Source: Primulina eburnea
Taxonomy: Eukaryota > Streptophyta > Magnoliopsida > Lamiales > Gesneriaceae
Assembly (NCBI RefSeq): GCF_022965805.1
Contig: NW_027331510.1
Coordinates: 434,001-498,000 of the forward strand
Direction: 5' to 3'
Length of the DNA: 64,000 nucleotides
The notes beneath the pieces were generated by a model that saw only the letters and a list, made by a program, of their open reading frames with translations, had not been told where the DNA came from and ran no database searches. The translations under genes and the position numbers were made by a program. Position 1 is the first letter of the stretch. Every line of letters starts with the position of its first letter. This document shows, piece after piece, positions 1 through 10,700 of the stretch.

Positions 1-215
1 ACAATATTTTCTACGAGAATGAAGAATAAATAGTGTAGGTACAAGTATGGTTTGACTTCCGCAGAATGCGTCAAAAGTATACATTAAAAAAAGTAATAAC
101 AACTTCAATTTTTACGTTCTAATAAAATATATACCCATACTGAAGATCATCATATATTATTAGGACGAGTTCCAATTAATAGTAATTGGTTACATGCATA
201 ATAAAATATATCCTT
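1..215. other. AT-rich array block C, copy 1
   Basis: Non-coding AT-rich sequence, repeated at about 2826-3042 and 15653-15866. It always precedes block B. It is probably intron or intergenic sequence captured with block B. The left end is the window edge, so the copy may be incomplete. Confidence 0.7.
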
Positions 216-436
216 TTACAAACAAAACGTCGCTGGAGTAGACAAATGAGTACCTTGGGAAGGTTCAAATATGAAATTAAAATATGAAACACTGAGGCGA
301 CCTTTGAGTGCAGCGAAGAAAGATGTAATTTGGGCTAACACAGAGAGTGCAGAAATTAATTTGAAGGATGAAAGGAGTAAAGATATTTTCTTAAATAGCA
401 TTGGAAAGTACTCCTTATTAATTTTAATCATAAAAT
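216..436 (+). pseudogene. Array block B, copy 1 (unidentified fragment)
   Basis: One plus-strand frame stays open and reads as a charged helical segment (SAAKKDVIWA then EINLKDER). The minus strand is also open for 71 codons, so the coding strand is not certain. This copy differs from the others at a few codons. The source gene is not recognised. Confidence 0.45.
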
Positions 437-504
437 AATTTATTCCTAAAAAAATCTAAAAATAAAAGAAATATGCAATAAAAAGATATATATTTTAATG
501 GGCT

Positions 505-618
505 TGTAATGGAAAGGTACATGCAGAAGGGAGCAGAAGTAGTACACGTCGCCAACCCCAACATTCTTGTCATTTTGTCTGGGCTGAAATTCGACAATGA
601 TCTATATTTTCTTATTTA
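505..618 (+). pseudogene. GH5 exon fragment 1, truncated
   Basis: It encodes the start of the GH5 exon (YMQKGAEVVH-like, then NPN). It breaks off after the LYFL segment, where it joins the minus-strand exon directly. It lacks the H-W-Y-S-F part seen in full copies. Confidence 0.65.
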
Positions 619-811
619 CCTAGGCTGCTTCTTTGTCAAAAGGTACAGAAAGATCTAAATTCGCGATAATCTTCTTTTCAATCGTAACAAGCTCTGATAA
701 TAAGTTGTCAAAGCTCCAATCAGGTTGTGGATCCGCCGTTATTCCATTAATATTTGGTGGGCAGCGAAGTTCCAAATTAAGGACTCCACTGAATTTTGAC
801 AACTTCATCAT
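617..811 (-). pseudogene. First-exon-like fragment, copy 1
   Basis: Minus-strand frame of about 63 codons starting MMKLSKF, containing PPNINGITADPQPDWSFDNL, and ending at a GTAAAT splice-donor-like site. A GA-rich leader lies before the ATG. The end reads KEAA instead of the usual KKQPR because of a small indel. Confidence 0.6.
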
Positions 812-940
812 TCAGACTGTGCGTCTCTCTTCTCTCTCTCAAATCTTCATATTAAAGTTGAAAGCGAGGCTAAAATACCAAAAATCGTGGGGGGCGGGGG
901 GCTTGAACATGAATTTAAAAATATTGATTTTGATGGGCTT

Positions 941-1189
941 GTAATGGACAGTTATATGCAGAAAGGAGCAGAAGTAGTACACGCCGCCAACCCCAACGTT
1001 CTTGTCATTTTGTCTGGGCCGAAATTCGACAATGATCTATCATTTCTTATTAGCAAACCTGTGAATTTGAGTTACTCTAACAAGACTGTGTTTGAGCTTC
1101 ATTGGTATAGTTTCACAGACGACACAGCATGGCAATCATGCAACCATAACCAAGTATGTGGGCAAGCTGCTGCAATAATTCTGCTTTGA
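941..1189 (+). pseudogene. GH5 exon fragment 2
   Basis: Full-length exon copy. It reads from the YMQKGAEVVHAANPNVLVILSG motif region through FELHWYSF to NQVCGQ, which is the central part of plant cellulase-like GH5 proteins. The catalytic acid/base region (NEL-type) and the nucleophile region (SEFG-type) are absent, so it cannot be an enzyme. Confidence 0.8.
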
Positions 1190-1263
1190 AGCTCTCAAGT
1201 ATTTAAATGAGAAAAATAAAGTTATAACCAATAAAATTCATATAATGAAGCAAAATTAAAAAT

Positions 1264-1449
1264 TTATCTAGGCTGCTGTTTGTCAAAAGGTACATAAAGA
1301 TCTAAATTCGGGATAATCTTCTTTTCAATCGTATCAAGCTCTGATAATAATTTGTCAAAGCTCCAATCAGGTTGTGGATCCGCCGTTATCCCATTAATAT
1401 TTGGTGGGCAGCGAAGTTCCAATTTAATGACTCCTCTGAATTTTGTCAA
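1264..1449 (-). pseudogene. First-exon-like fragment, copy 2
   Basis: Open 61-codon copy with the PPNINGITADPQPDWSFDKL core. The start region is altered: the segment upstream of the ATG is deleted and joins directly to the next linker near 1450. Confidence 0.6.
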
Positions 1450-1500
1450 CTGAGGGGGCGCTTGAACATGAATTTAAAAATATTGATTTTGATGGGCTTG

Positions 1501-1745
1501 TAATGGTCATGTACATGCAGAAAGGAGCAGAAGTAGTATACGCCGTCAACCCCAACGTTTTTGTCATTTTGTCTGGGCTAAAATTCGACAATGATCTATC
1601 TTTTTTATTAGCAAACCTGTGAATTTGAATTACTCTAACAAATTTGTGTTTGAGCTTCATTGATATAGTTTCACAGACTGCACATCATGGTAATCAGGCA
1701 ACCCTAACCAAGTATTTGGGCAAGTTGTTGCAATAATTCTCTTTT
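1501..1745 (+). pseudogene. GH5 exon fragment 3, decayed
   Basis: Recognisable copy, but with a frameshift in the LL(A)NL region and a stop at the normally conserved W-Y position (TGG to TGA near 1661). Confidence 0.7.
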
Positions 1746-1820
1746 GAAACTCTCAAGTTTTTTAATGAGTAAAACAAAGTTATAACCAATAAACTTCATA
1801 TAATGAAACAAAATAAAAAA

Positions 1821-2013
1821 TTTAACTAGGCTGCTTCTTGTCAATATGTACAGAAAGATCTAAATTCGCGATAATCTTCTTTTCAATCGTATCAAGCTCT
1901 GATAATAAGTTGTCAAAGCAACAATCAGGTTGTGGATCGCTGTTATCCCATTAATATTTGGTGGACAGCGATGTTCCAAATTAATGACTCCCCTGAATTT
2001 TGACAACTTCATC
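1821..2013 (-). pseudogene. First-exon-like fragment, copy 3, frameshifted
   Basis: Same exon as at 3655-3849. One base is missing in the GGATCCGCC segment, which breaks the frame. The GA-rich leader lies at about 2014-2050. Confidence 0.6.
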
Positions 2014-2092
2014 ATTCAGACTGCGCTTCTTTCTTCTCTCTCTCAAATCTTCATATTAAAGTTGAAGACGAGGCTAACATGCCAAAAATCGT

Positions 2093-2109
2093 GGGGGGGG
2101 GGGGGGGGG
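2093..2109 (+). repeat. Poly-G tract of 17
   Basis: Seventeen consecutive G residues. The same position in other units carries G runs of different length, for example near 893, 3930, 4581, 13618, 14266 and 14914. Confidence 0.9.
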
Positions 2110-2150
2110 TGCTTGAACATGAATTTAAAAATATTGATTTTGATGGGCTT

Positions 2151-2392
2151 GTAATGGACATGTACATGCAGAAAGGAGTAGAAATAGTACACGCCGCCAA
2201 CCCCAACGTTTTTGTCATTTTTTCTGGGCTGAAATTCATTAATGATCTATATTTTTTATTAGGAAACCTGTGAATTTGAGTTACTCTAACAAGATTGTGT
2301 TTGAGCTTCATTGGTATAGTTTCATAGACGACACATCATGGAAATCAGACAACCCGAACCAAGTATGTGAACAAGTTGCTGCAATAATTCTC
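2151..2392 (+). pseudogene. GH5 exon fragment 4, frameshifted
   Basis: Copy split by a frameshift near 2270 into an N-terminal and a C-terminal part. It runs into block B without the usual linker, which marks the start of a long unit. Confidence 0.7.
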
Positions 2393-2395
2393 CTT

Positions 2396-2618
2396 TTTCA
2401 AACAACACGTCGCTGGAGTAGACAAATGAGTACCTTGGGAAGGTTCAAATATGAAATTAAAATATGAAACACTGAGGCGACCTTTGAGCGCAGCGAAGAA
2501 AGATGTAATTTGGGCTAACGCAGAGAGTGCAGAAATTAATTTGAAGGATGAAAGGCGTAGAGATATTTTCTTAAATAGCTTTGGAAAGTACTCTTTATTA
2601 ATTTTAATCATAAAATAA
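2396..2618 (+). pseudogene. Array block B, copy 2
   Basis: Same fragment as at 216-436, with the plus frame open through DERRRDIFLNSFGKYSLL. It directly follows the GH5 fragment. Confidence 0.45.
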
Positions 2619-2639
2619 TTAATTCCTTAAAAAAAATCT

Positions 2640-3042
2640 AAAAATAAAAGAAATATGCAATGAAAATATATATATTTTAAATTTAAAAACCTAAAACAAA
2701 TTATAAAAGAAATTGAAAACGCTCTTTACTTGCCACAAGAGTTATATTTTTATTTCATTTTGCCGATAAATATTATCATCAAAATTGTAAAATATTCATG
2801 TAAAGATCGTAATTTAACTCACATATGAGAACAATATTCTAGAATGAAGAATAAACAGTGTAGGTACAAGTATGGTTTGACTTCCGCAGAATGCGTCAAA
2901 AGTATACATTAAAAAAAGTAATAACGACTTCAATTTTTACGTTCTAATAAAATATATACCCATACTGAAGATCATCATATATTATTAGGACGAGTTCCAA
3001 TTAATAGTAATTGATTACATGCATAATAAAATATATCCTTTT
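2640..3042. other. AT-rich array blocks D and C
   Basis: Non-coding. Block D (about 2640-2825) recurs at 15436-15652. Block C (2826-3042) recurs at 1-215 and 15653-15866. No gene is seen. Confidence 0.65.
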
Positions 3043-3262
3043 ACAAACAAAACGTCGCTGGAGTAGACAAATGAGTACCTTGGGAAGGTTCAAATATGAA
3101 ATTAAAATATGAAACACTGAGGCGACCTTTGAATGCAGCGAAGAAAGATGTAATTTGGGCTAACGCAGAGAGTGCAGAAATTAATTTGAAGGATGAAAGG
3201 CGTAGAGATATTTTCTTAAATAGCTTTGGAAAGTACTCCTTATTAATTTTAATCATAAAATA
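3043..3262 (+). pseudogene. Array block B, copy 3
   Basis: Second block B inside the same long unit. It is followed by a short AT-rich linker into GH5 fragment 5. Confidence 0.45.
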
Positions 3263-3332
3263 ATTAATTCTTAAAAAAAATCTAAAAATAAAATAAATAT
3301 GCAATAAAAAGATATATATTTTAATGGGCTTG

Positions 3333-3580
3333 TAATGGACAGGTACATGCAGAAAGGACCAGAAGTAGTACACGCCGCCAACCCCAACATTTTTGTCATT
3401 TTGTCTGGGCCGAAATTCGACAATGATCTATCTTTTCTTATTAGCAAACCTGTGAATTTAAGTTACTCTAACAAGACTGTGTTTGAGCTTCATTGGTATA
3501 GTTTCACAGACGACACAACATGGCAATCAGGCAACCATAACCAAGTATGTGGGCAAGTTGCTGCAATAATTCTGCTTTGA
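3333..3580 (+). pseudogene. GH5 exon fragment 5
   Basis: One of the best preserved copies. It is open from MDRYMQKGPEVVHAANPN through SKPVNLSYSNKT, FELHWYSFTDDT and NQVCGQ to a TGA. Confidence 0.8.
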
Positions 3581-3654
3581 AGCTCTCAAGTTTCTGAATG
3601 AGTAAAACAAAGTTATAACTAATAAACTTCATATAATGAAGAAAAATAAAAAAT

Positions 3655-3849
3655 TTACCTAGGCTGCTTCTTGTCAAAAGGTACAGAAAGATCTAAATTC
3701 GCGATAATCTTCTTTTCAATCGTATCAAGCTTTGATAATAAGTTGTCAAAGCTCCAATCAGGTTGTGGATCCGCCGTTATCCCATTAATATTTGGTGGGC
3801 AGCGAAGTTCCAAATTAACGACTCCCCTGAATTTTGACAACTTCATCAT
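3655..3849 (-). pseudogene. First-exon-like fragment, copy 4 (intact)
   Basis: Open 64-codon copy from MMKLSKFRGVV to KKQPR, followed by GTAAAT on the minus strand. The GA-rich leader is at about 3850-3890. Confidence 0.65.
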
Positions 3850-3986
3850 TCAGAATGCGCGTCTCTCTTCTCTCTCTCATATCTTAATATTAAAGTTGAA
3901 GGCGAGGCTAACATGCCAAAAATCGTTTGGGTGGGGGGGGGGGGGACTTGAACATGAATTTAAAAATATTGATTTTGATGGGCTTG

Positions 3987-4234
3987 TAATGGACAGTTAC
4001 ATGCAGAGAGGAGCAAAAGTAGTACACGCCGCCATCCCCAACGTTCTTGTCATTTTATCTGGGCCGAAATTCGACAATGATCTATCTTTTCTTATTAGCA
4101 AACCTGTGAATTTGAGTTACTCTAACAAGACTGTGTTTGAGCTTCATTGGTATAGTTTCACAGACGACACAGCATGGCAATCGGGCAACCATAACCAAGT
4201 ATGTGGGCAAGTTGTTGCAATAATTCTGCTTTGA
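3987..4234 (+). pseudogene. GH5 exon fragment 6
   Basis: Open copy. By chance it is in frame with upstream antisense exon sequence, which produces a 187-codon ORF starting at 3671. Only the part from about 3987 is GH5-like. Confidence 0.8.
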
Positions 4235-4308
4235 AGCTCTCAAGTTTCTGAATGAGTAAAACAAAGTTATAACCAATAAACTTCATATAATGAAGCAAAC
4301 TAAAAAAT

Positions 4309-4503
4309 TTACCTAGGCTGCTTCTTGTCAAAAGGTACAGAAAGATCTAAATTCGCGATAATCTTCTTTTAAATCGTATCAAGCTCTGATAATAAGTTGT
4401 CAAAGCTCCAATCAGGTTGTGGATCCGCCGTTATCCCATTAATATTTGGTGGGCAGCGAAGTTCCAAATTAACGACTCCCCTGAATTTTGACAACTTCAT
4501 CAT
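4309..4503 (-). pseudogene. First-exon-like fragment, copy 5, nonsense
   Basis: Same exon with a stop in the DTIEKK segment (TTC to TTT/TAA change around 4370). Confidence 0.55.
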
Positions 4504-4631
4504 TCAGAATGCGCGTCTCTCTTCTCTCTCTCATATCTTCATATTAAAGTTGAAGGCGAGGCTAACATGCCAAAAATCGTTTGGGGGGGGGACTTGAACG
4601 TGAATTTAAAAATATTGATTTTGATGGGCTT

Positions 4632-4666
4632 GTAATGGACAATTACATGCAGAAAGGAGCAGAAGT
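4632..4666 (+). pseudogene. GH5 exon fragment 7, 5' piece
   Basis: First part of a GH5 copy, cut by the Tekay insertion. The copy continues at 13053. GAAGT at 4662-4666 is the left target-site duplication. Confidence 0.75.
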
Positions 4667-4870
4667 TGTAAGGACCGTGTATCGTATTATCGTAAATCAT
4701 ATGTGATTATCGATAATCTATGAAATTGTCATATGATTATGTATTTGATGTATATTATGAAAATGAATTGAGAAAATGAATATTGTATATGAATTGATGT
4801 TGTACGAATTTGATTTAAGAGGCCGGACGCCAATGTTGTACAAAAAATGAAATATTTCTACAGAACAAGT

Positions 4871-5043
4871 GGCGCCCGGGCGGTAGAAAATGACCGCCCG
4901 AGCGCCAAGGAAGGAAAAGGTAGTGTTCGGGCAGAACACTCCGCGCCCGAGCGGTAATTTGTGACCGCTTGAGCGCGGTATAAGTTAACGCCGGGGGCAG
5001 AACTTCTCGCGCTCGGGCGCGAGAATTCTACCGCCCGAGCGCG
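4871..5043. other. Triple GC-rich inverted repeat in Tekay LTR
   Basis: Hairpin 1 pairs GGCGCCCGGGCGGT (4871-4884) with ACCGCCCGAGCGCC (4893-4906), one mismatch. Hairpin 2 is 4941-4955 with 4964-4978. Hairpin 3 is about 5008-5020 with 5031-5043. Spacing is about 65-70 nt. The same block lies at 11467-11639 in the 3' LTR. See the findings for the match to Athila-1. Confidence 0.85.
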
Positions 5044-5179
5044 GTAAACGGTGAGAGATAAGTTCGAGTTTGCTGTACGTTGTCTTCATTCCATTTCAGC
5101 AAATTCAAGAGAGACCCGAGAGATTCAAAATTTCTTTCGTCCGATTCGACTTTGAAACGCCGTTTAAACGCGAAACAAA

Positions 5180-5190
5180 TTATATATTTG
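5180..5190 (+). promoter_or_regulatory. Possible TATA box of Tekay LTR
   Basis: TTATATATTTG lies about 140 bp after the hairpin cluster. It is the best TATA-like site in this part of the LTR, but AT-rich sites are common here and no start site can be placed. Confidence 0.3.
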
Positions 5191-6461
5191 TTATCTGCGC
5201 GTCAAGGGCTTCAGACTGAGGTAATTTTCTTCTGGTTTCAGCAGTTTTAAATATCAAAGTGCTGGAATAGCTAGTATTTGAAGTTGAATTTCTGATATGT
5301 AGTAGAATAACCGACAATAAACGTATATTCGAAGTCGGAATTGAATTATGATATGATTTGAATTTAATATGAATTATTGAAGTTTCAAATGATATTTGAA
5401 ACTCATATTAATGATTTTGGAGCATGTTATTGATTGAAATGAATATGTAATTGATGTAGATAAAGTGTATCTGCAGACTACATCAATTTGGAACGAAGAA
5501 TTGAGGTATGTTGCGACCGGGTAACATACGACAGGTATCTGTATTATATGATATATGTTGAATTGATTTGATTGATTGGATTGAGAATATGTGTCTATAT
5601 GCCTATTTGTTGATTTATGTGGCATACATGACATTGAGATTTGAATATCGGTGTATAAAATAAATGTTTTGTTAACACACATCATTTTATGCATACATCG
5701 ATACATGACATGCACGTTGAGCTATGATCCTTGGATACCCTGATATGATTTGATTGGATTCCGGGGTTTGTGAACACAATGCTATGTTTGGTATTATATG
5801 ACCCTTAAAACATAGACATTTGTGGCCCCATATGATTGGATATGAGATGTGGGATTGATGGCGCTTCGACGACGCTATCATATGTGTATTCCCATATCGG
5901 CCGGTGTGCCAGCTCGAGCATTGATTTGATTTGACAGCGATTCGATTGATTCTGACATGTGCTCAGTGGATGGGCATTTGACCTGATACCTCCACGACAT
6001 ACATGCATTGCATACCATATATCATTGTTTAGATATCTGTGGTATATATAATTGGTTGTTCCATACGGAGCTTTGCTCACCCCCAAGGGGGGCTGTTGTT
6101 GTCTTTGTGTGTGGACAATGGCAGGTACTCCAGGATATCAGGAGACCGGAGAGGGTACTTCTGGAGGGAGCCACAGCTTGGGCTGAGGTTTATGTTTATG
6201 TCTTGTTCCCAGTATATGTATATATATCTATATACCGGGGCATGTCCCGAGGATATTAGTTGGTTGTATATGATTGGTTTTGATTACGTGTGGGCGTGTT
6301 TTATGATTTGAATTTAGATACTATTTTTAGTATGTAAATATCAGAAGAAATATTTTGGGCTCGTTGTAAAAGAAATTTTAAACTCGTTTTCCGCTGTAAT
6401 TAATTAACCCTAATCAGATTGTGTTGTAATAACGATTAGGAGCTAAGGGCCCCACACAGTA

Positions 6462-6473
6462 TGGTATCAGAGC
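6462..6473 (+). other. Tekay primer binding site (tRNA-iMet)
   Basis: TGGTATCAGAGC lies 5 nt after the LTR end. It is complementary to the 3' end of plant initiator tRNA-Met, as usual for Tekay elements. Confidence 0.9.
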
Positions 6474-6667
6474 ATAGCTGGGAATGCTCTATTGAGTCTT
6501 GTGTACACTTGAATAGGCACAAATAAATTGTGCGTATGTGTTTGACTTATTTGTATTACTTGCTCTTATGTGATTTGATTTGAGTAAGTATATGATGAGA
6601 TTGATGATATGAAACGATGAGATTATGAGATTGATATTGATCTGTGATATTCATCATTGATTTGTAG

Positions 6668-7779
6668 ATGGATCACACAGATGAAGTTGCGAGTAGTAAT
6701 ACTGAGAGGATTGTTGGGCAATTTGAAGGGTTGTCCATGGATGTGGTTATGGCTCGATTCCAGGATTTGAAACCACCGAGGTTCTTTGGCACCGAGAGTG
6801 CTGAACGAGTTGAGGCCTGGCTGAAGGACATCGAGCACTTGTTTAATATTGTTGAATATTCCAAGGCTCGGAGACTGAAACTTGCTTTGTATCAGCTGAA
6901 AGACCGAGCTAAATCTTGGTGGGAAGCCGCTGAGATTGGATGAAAGAGGCCGGGACTGAAGTCACATGGGATGTCTTCAAGGCCCAATTTCTTGAGCAGT
7001 ATTCTCCTCCTTCTTATTATACTGCACATGAGAATGAATTCAATAATCTGCAGCAGGGAACGATGTCTGTTGCAGAGTATGCTTCCAAATTTTCTACTCT
7101 ACTGAAGTATGCACCTCACGTAGCTGGAAATGCGAGGGCGAAATATAACAGGTTTGTAAATGGTTCACATCCTGTTTTGTATACATATGTTGTTTCTGGA
7201 TTGCCTACCAGCTACGCAGAGGCGGTTGAACGAGCCAAGGCAGCCGAGGCTGGACTTAAGAGAGGGGGTCCACAGTATACTCCTCCACCACCGGTATCAG
7301 CTCAGCAGCCTACTTTGCGACCGAGAGGTAAGAAGTTCAAGAAGACTGGCTCTGCTTCTTCGTCTTCTTCGAGTTCGAGTGGATCTCAGCGAGGGAGTCC
7401 TGTGATTGCTCCCTATTGTAGTCATTGTGGAGGCAAACATACTATCGAGCAGTGTCGAGGTATGTTTGGTACTTGTTATCAGTGTGGGCAGGAAGGCCAT
7501 TTCTCTCGAGTATGTCCGAACAGGGGTACGACTTCTGCTCAGCCCCAGCCAGGATTTAGAGGTGGCCCTAGTACGATGAGACCTGCTGTACTTGTTCCAT
7601 CTTTTCAGCAGTCGAATGTCCCACGATATCGAGGACCGGGTGGTCCGAGTGCCCAAGTTCCTCCTCAAGTGAGAGTATATGCCATGACTGAGGATCAGGC
7701 GAGAGAGGCTCCTGGAGGTGTGATTGCAGGTATTTGCACGCTTTGCGATTATCCTGCACGTGTTTTATTTGATACATGA
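6668..7779 (+). pseudogene. Tekay gag and start of protease, broken
   Basis: The gag capsid region includes RVEAWLKDIE and the SWWEAAE motif. Two zinc knuckles follow: CSHCGGKHTIEQC and CYQCGQEGHFSRVC. The start at 6668 follows the leader closely and fits Tekay gag. A frameshift near 6940 separates codons 1-91 from the rest. The second frame (from 6940) ends at TGA 7777-7779, exactly at the third residue of the expected protease D-T-G triad. Reading continues in the same frame after the stop. Gag would form the particle and bind RNA, but this copy could not make a complete Gag-Pol. Confidence 0.9.
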
Positions 7780-10700
7780 GCATCTCATTCATTCATATCT
7801 CATGCATTTGTTGCATCTCATGATATTGAGTGTACATCGTTGTATGATACTTTGTCGATAGCCACGCCAGCAGGGAAGATTATCTTGTCTGAAAAAGTTG
7901 TGCATAATTGTGTATTGATATATGAGGATAATGTGATATTCTTGAATTTGATTGTCCTCCCAATGCACGACTTTGATTGTATTATTGGCATGGATATCCT
8001 GGTGACAAATCGAGCTACTGTTGATTGTTGTCACGGAGTGGTTCGATTTCGACCGATTGATGGACCCAAGTGGAATTTTTATGGCAAGGGTTCCCAAGCC
8101 AAAATTCCATTGGTATCTTCTTTGGAAATGTCTCGATTGTTGACTAGCGGAGATGAGGGTTATCTTATCTACGCTATTGATGTCTCGAAGAAGGAACCTT
8201 CTTTGTCTGATATTCCTGTTGCGAAAGAATTCCCGGATGTATTTCCCGATGAGATTCCTGATTTTCCTCCTCATCGAGAAGTTGAGTTTGGTATTGATCT
8301 TGTGCCGGGGACTGCGCCTATATCTAAAGCTCCTTATCGCATGGCACATCTGGAATTGAAAGAACTGAAAGAACAATTACAGGATCTTCTCGATAAGGGA
8401 TATATTCGACCGAGTGTATCACCTTGGGGAGCTCCAGTTTTATTTGTTCGAAAGAAAGATGGTACTATGCGAATGTGTATTGATTATAGGCAACTGAATC
8501 GGGCTACTGTGAAAAATAAGTACCCACTTCCGCGTATCGATGATTTATTTGATCAGCTTCAAGGTACTTCTGTATACTCGAAGATTGATCTTCGTTCTGG
8601 GTATCATCAAGTACGAGTTCGAGACGAAGATGTGCCCAAGACTGCTTTTCGTACGAGGTATGGCCACTATGAATTCTTGGTTATGCCTTTTGGTCTTACG
8701 AATGCTCCTGCTATTTTTATGGACTTAATGAATCGTGTCTTTCGAGATTATCTAGACCGATTCGTTATTGTATTTATCGATGATATTCTTGTTTATTCGA
8801 AATCGAAAAAGGAGCATGCTGAACATCTGAGACTGGTACTTCAGATTCTGCGTACTAGTCATCTGTATGCCAAATTGTCCAAATGTGAATTCTGGATGGA
8901 CAAAGTGGTATTTCTGGGCCACGTCATTTCGAGACATGGCATATCTGTTGATCCTGCGAAGGTCGAAGCTGTATTGAATTGGCCGAGACCTACAAATGTT
9001 CCTGAGATCCGAAGCTTCATGGGTTTAGCTGGTTATTATCGTCGTTTCATTGAAGGGTTTTCGAAGATAGCTAAACCTATTACTCAACTGACACAGAAGA
9101 ATCAGCGATTCATTTGGTCAGATGAATGTGAAGCTAGTTTTCTTGAATTGAAGACGAGATTGACCACAGCGCCTGTGCTTACTATTCCCTCAGGTACCGG
9201 AGGATTCGTGGTATGTACAGATGCATCTGGTAAAGGTTTGGGCTGTGTTCTGATGCAACATGGCAAGGTGGTTGCTTATGCGTCTCGTCAATTGAAATCT
9301 CATGAAACACGTTATCCTGTTCATGATCTCGAATTGGCTGCCATTGTATTTGCTCTGAAGATTTGGCGCCATTATTTGTATGGAAAAAAGTTTGTTATCT
9401 ATTCAGACCATAAAAGTCTGAAATATCTCTTTTCTCAATCTGATCTGAATATGAGGCAACGCAGGTGGATGGATCTCCTGAAGGATTTTGATTGTGAGAT
9501 TCAATATCACCCTGGAGCAGTGAATGTTACTGCGGATGCCCTGAGTCGGAAAGTTTATGATTCTGTTTTAGCTTCTGTCAATGTCGCCAAGGTACATGAG
9601 GATATATGTACTTCTGGTTGGACTTTTCACTCGAATTGGAATTCTGTCACTGTCTCTGCATTGCAAATTGAGCCGAATTTGATATCGAAAATACGAAAGG
9701 CCCAACGAAGCGATGCTCAGATTCAGAAGTCGAAAGAACTTGTATCTGCTGGACATCAGTCTGGATTTCAGATTTCTTCTGATGGTTCTTTACGACTTAA
9801 TGGTCGGCTGGTAGTTCCTGATGATTCTGATTTGAGATCTGCCCTTCTTCGAGAAGCACATTGTAGCAAATATAGTATTCACCCGGGAGGTCGGAAGATG
9901 TATTTGACATTGAGACCTCAATTCTGGTGGAGACGTATGAAGAAGGACATTGCCGAGTTTATTTCTAAATGTCTGGTCTGCCAGCAAGTGAAAGCCGAGA
10001 GAATGAAACCTGGAGGATTACTCCATAGTCTTGAAATCCCGAAATGGAATTGGGAGCATATTGCTATGGATTTTGTGACTCATTTACCTCGTTCGCCCAA
10101 GGGCTGTGATGCTATTTGGGTTATTATTGATCGGCTTTCCAAATCTGCGCATTTCATTCCGTATGAGCGGACTTATCCCTATAAGAGAATGGCCCGTTTG
10201 TACATCGAGAATGTGGTGAGACTGCACGGAGTGCCAGTCTCAATTGTATCTGACCGTGATCCCAGCTTTGCTTCTAAATTCTGGGGTAGTTTCCAAGAAG
10301 CGATGGGTACGCGTTTGGCTATGAGTACTGCTTATCATCCTCAAACTGATGGCCAGACTGAGCGTACGATTCAGACTTTAGAGGATATGTTGCGTGCAGT
10401 TGTGATGGATTTCAGAATGGGATGGCAAGATGCCTTACCATTGGTTGAATTTTCATATAATAATAGCTTTCAGACGAGTATCGGTATGGCACCGTTTGAA
10501 GCTCTATATGGGAGACGTTGTAGATCACCGTTATTCTGGGATGAAATTGGTGAGAAACAATTGACTGGACCTGAAATGATACAGGAAATGAATGATAAGG
10601 TTCAGTTAATTCGGCAACGGATGAAAGCTGCTCAGGATCGTCAAACGAGTTATGCGAGTAAACGAAGACGACCCTTGGAATTCCAGAAAGGTGACAGAGT

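Larger units (their letters stand above)
1..4666. repeat. Chimeric gene-fragment tandem array, left part
   Basis: The region repeats two fragments in convergent orientation: a GH5 exon on the plus strand and a first-exon-like segment on the minus strand, joined by AT-rich linkers and a poly-G tract. GH5 starts lie near 505, 941, 1501, 2151, 3333, 3987 and 4632. The usual spacing is about 650 bp, with one long unit of about 1180 bp (2151 to 3333). The right end is cut by the Tekay element at 4667. Mixed captured fragments suggest a transduplication (Helitron or Pack-MULE type) later amplified in tandem, but no transposon termini for the array are visible. Confidence 0.85.
4667..6456 (+). repeat. 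Tekay 5' LTR
   Basis: 1790 bp, same length as the copy at 11263-13052. It begins TG and ends CA. It carries three GC-rich inverted repeats near its start. The minus-strand ORFs inside it are mirrored in the other LTR and do not resemble proteins. Confidence 0.95.

Noticed and set aside
941..1189. GH5 copies as a functional tandem gene family
   Set aside because: Each unit holds one exon only. Both catalytic glutamate regions are missing in all copies.
3671..4234. 187-codon plus ORF as one gene
   Set aside because: The first half is the antisense of the minus-strand first exon and a poly-G linker; only the last third is GH5-like.
5374..6086. Minus-strand ORFs within the Tekay LTR
   Set aside because: They recur in both LTRs only because the LTRs are duplicates; low-complexity His/Ile/Ser content, no domain.
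7297..7668. 123-codon minus ORF opposite Tekay gag
   Set aside because: Arg/Ser-rich shadow of the Gag linker and knuckle region on the plus strand.
7777..7779. Programmed stop readthrough between Tekay gag and pol
   Set aside because: The stop lies inside the protease triad, not at a domain boundary, and the same element has another stop and a frameshift.
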